DNA from: Moorella sp. UBA4076
GTDB taxonomy: Bacteria > Bacillota > DSM-521 > Neomoorellales > Neomoorellaceae
DNA: 6,046 bases
Assembly (NCBI GenBank): GCA_002383405.1
Contig: DFYS01000177.1
Span: 269 to 6,314 of the forward strand
Reading direction: 5' to 3'
Position 1 is the first letter of the stretch; the number at the start of each line of letters is the position of its first letter. The translations under genes were made by a program, and so were the position numbers. The notes under the pieces were generated by a model. It did not search any database. It saw nothing but the letters and a program-made list of their open reading frames with translations, and was not told the origin of the DNA. Shown here in pieces: positions 5,648-6,046 of the stretch.

Positions 5648-5687
5648 TTATCATGACAGTTATTCTCGTTAAACTTTCCCGGTCCGG

Positions 5688-5772
5688 GCGGCGGCATCGA
5701 TGCTGGCAAACCGCCAGGAAGGGAACTGGCGGACCTGCCCGCGAAGGTGGGAGCGGCGGCATCGATGCTGGC
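5688..5772 (+). repeat. 20-bp direct repeat pair with inverted repeat between
   Basis: GCGGCGGCATCGATGCTGGC occurs exactly at 5688-5707 and 5753-5772, 65 bp apart. Each copy contains the palindrome GCATCGATGC. Between them CCGCCAG (5711-5717) and CTGGCGG (5726-5732) form a 7-bp stem around an 8-nt loop. No protein-binding site family is recognised. Confidence 0.85.
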
Positions 5773-5780
5773 GAAGCGCA

Positions 5781-5816
5781 GCAAAAAAGGGGAAAAATGA
5801 GAAGCGGGGCCCGCTT
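5781..5816 (-). terminator. Possible minus-strand terminator
   Basis: AAGCGGG (5802-5808) and CCCGCTT (5810-5816) form a compact GC-rich hairpin. Read on the minus strand it is followed by CTCATTTTTCCCCTTTTTT (down to about 5783), an interrupted T tract. It has no T run on the + strand. It would fit a convergent gene to the right of the window, but none is visible here. Confidence 0.25.
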
Positions 5817-5847
5817 GAAATCAGGAACCCAGCACTCAACTATCAGG

Positions 5848-5895
5848 GTAGAGGCCCATGCCGCCGACGCGGCACCAGCAGCAGGATGGAAATAG
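5848..5895 (+). repeat. 48-bp dispersed repeat, copy 2
   Basis: This is the second copy of the 4853-4900 repeat, 43 of 48 positions identical and in the same orientation. Here the hairpin is stronger: TGCCGC (5859-5864) pairs fully with GCGGCA (5869-5874) around CGAC. The change ATA to CCG relative to copy 1 lies in or beside the loop and lengthens the stem. Confidence 0.85.
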
Positions 5896-5914
5896 TGATA
5901 TTGTGTGAAGGTGA

Positions 5915-6029
5915 GGGGTGGGGCAGGTTCCCGGAAGGCGCATTTGCGCGTAGTTCAGAAGAACGAGGCTCCTTTCGGATCAGCGCGGCCGCAAGTTTCT
6001 CGGCCCGTGGGCTTAAGTTTTGGCCGCGC
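5915..6029 (+). repeat. Structured palindromic repeat element, right copy
   Basis: GGGGTGGGGCAGGTTCCC (5915-5932) leads into a chain of small inverted repeats: GCGCA/TGCGC (5938-5949), GTTC/GAAC (5953-5964), then GCGCGGCC (5983-5990) with GGCCGCGC (6022-6029) enclosing GCCCGTGGGC (6003-6012). The order is the mirror of the element at 14-129. The succession of hairpins resembles a structured RNA or the terminal region of a mobile element, but no T run or gene supports either. The element may continue past 6029 to the window edge. Confidence 0.6.
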
Positions 6030-6046
6030 CCGAAGCCGGCCGAGTT

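Larger units (their letters stand above)
5653..5895 (+). pseudogene. Possible spoIIIAH start remnant, otherwise spurious frame
   Basis: An ATG 5 nt after the spoIIIAG stop, with GAAGGGAG upstream (5632-5639), opens an 80-codon frame. Its first residues MTVILVKLSR could pass for the cytoplasmic start of a SpoIIIAH-like protein, and the position is right. After that the sequence turns into Arg/Gly/Ala-rich text encoded by the repeats (5688 onward), with no membrane helix and no ring-building motif. The last third lies in the 48-bp repeat, and the frame ends at its TAG. I see two readings: a spoIIIAH whose beginning was cut by repeat insertion, or a chance open frame in GC-rich DNA. The second is at least as likely, and I do not claim a protein here. 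Confidence 0.2.
5648..6046. other. Non-coding, repeat-rich tail where spoIIIAH is expected
   Basis: In the usual operon spoIIIAH follows spoIIIAG directly, but these 399 bp hold no recognisable gene. They contain a short frame starting at 5653, a 20-bp direct repeat pair (5688-5707, 5753-5772) with an inverted repeat between the copies, a GC-rich hairpin (5802-5816), the second 48-bp repeat (5848-5895) and the right copy of the structured element (5915-6029). spoIIIAH may lie beyond the window, be relocated, or be lost; the window cannot tell. Confidence 0.7.

Noticed and set aside
5254..5784. 176-codon minus-strand frame opposite spoIIIAG
   Set aside because: Shadow of spoIIIAG and the repeat tail; the + strand product is clearly SpoIIIAG.
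5915..6029. T-box or other known riboswitch
   Set aside because: GGGGTGGGGC superficially recalls the T-box GGGTGG, but the ACCGCG part, specifier stem and terminator are not seen, and no aminoacyl-tRNA or amino-acid gene follows in the window.

Overview
The window carries one strand-uniform sporulation cluster, the first seven genes of the spoIIIA operon in canonical order (spoIIIAA, AB, AC, AD, AE, AF, AG), all on the + strand from about 269 to 5647. This operon is found only in endospore-forming Firmicutes. The GC-rich, partly repetitive sequence, the frequent GTG starts and the G-rich Shine-Dalgarno sites suggest a thermophilic or otherwise GC-rich clostridial lineage such as Moorella and its relatives. 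The genus is inference; membership in the spore formers is well supported.

Layout: 1-268 is a leader with no convincing gene. It holds a large palindromic repeat element at the window edge (about 14-129), an intrinsic terminator (168-202) that closes off upstream transcription, a weak SigE-like promoter candidate and a strong ribosome binding site. 269-4704 is the tightly packed AA-AF block, with overlapping or near-overlapping AA/AB and AE/AF pairs, a duplicated ribosome binding site between AB and AC, and a hairpin between AD and AE. At 4701 a seventeen-unit heptanucleotide tandem array begins on the spoIIIAF stop codon. Together with a structured repeat and an inverted heptad arm it forms a 319-bp non-coding block before spoIIIAG (5024-5647). 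5648-6046 is again non-coding and repeat-rich: a 20-bp direct repeat pair, several inverted repeats, a second copy of the 48-bp repeat seen before spoIIIAG, and a second, inverted copy of the element at the left window edge.

How the genes work together: in known spore formers the SpoIIIA proteins are made in the mother cell during engulfment and assemble in the outer forespore membrane. SpoIIIAA is the secretion-type ATPase, AB is GspF-like, AC/AD/AE are the membrane platform, and AF/AG (plus the usual AH) supply ring-building domains in the intermembrane space. With forespore SpoIIQ they form a channel that keeps the forespore active and supports SigG.

No conventional new defence or metabolic system is visible. 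The unusual points are the non-coding architecture: spoIIIAG is an island between two copies of a dispersed repeat, spoIIIAH is not where it is expected, and matching structured elements lie in opposite orientation at the two window edges.
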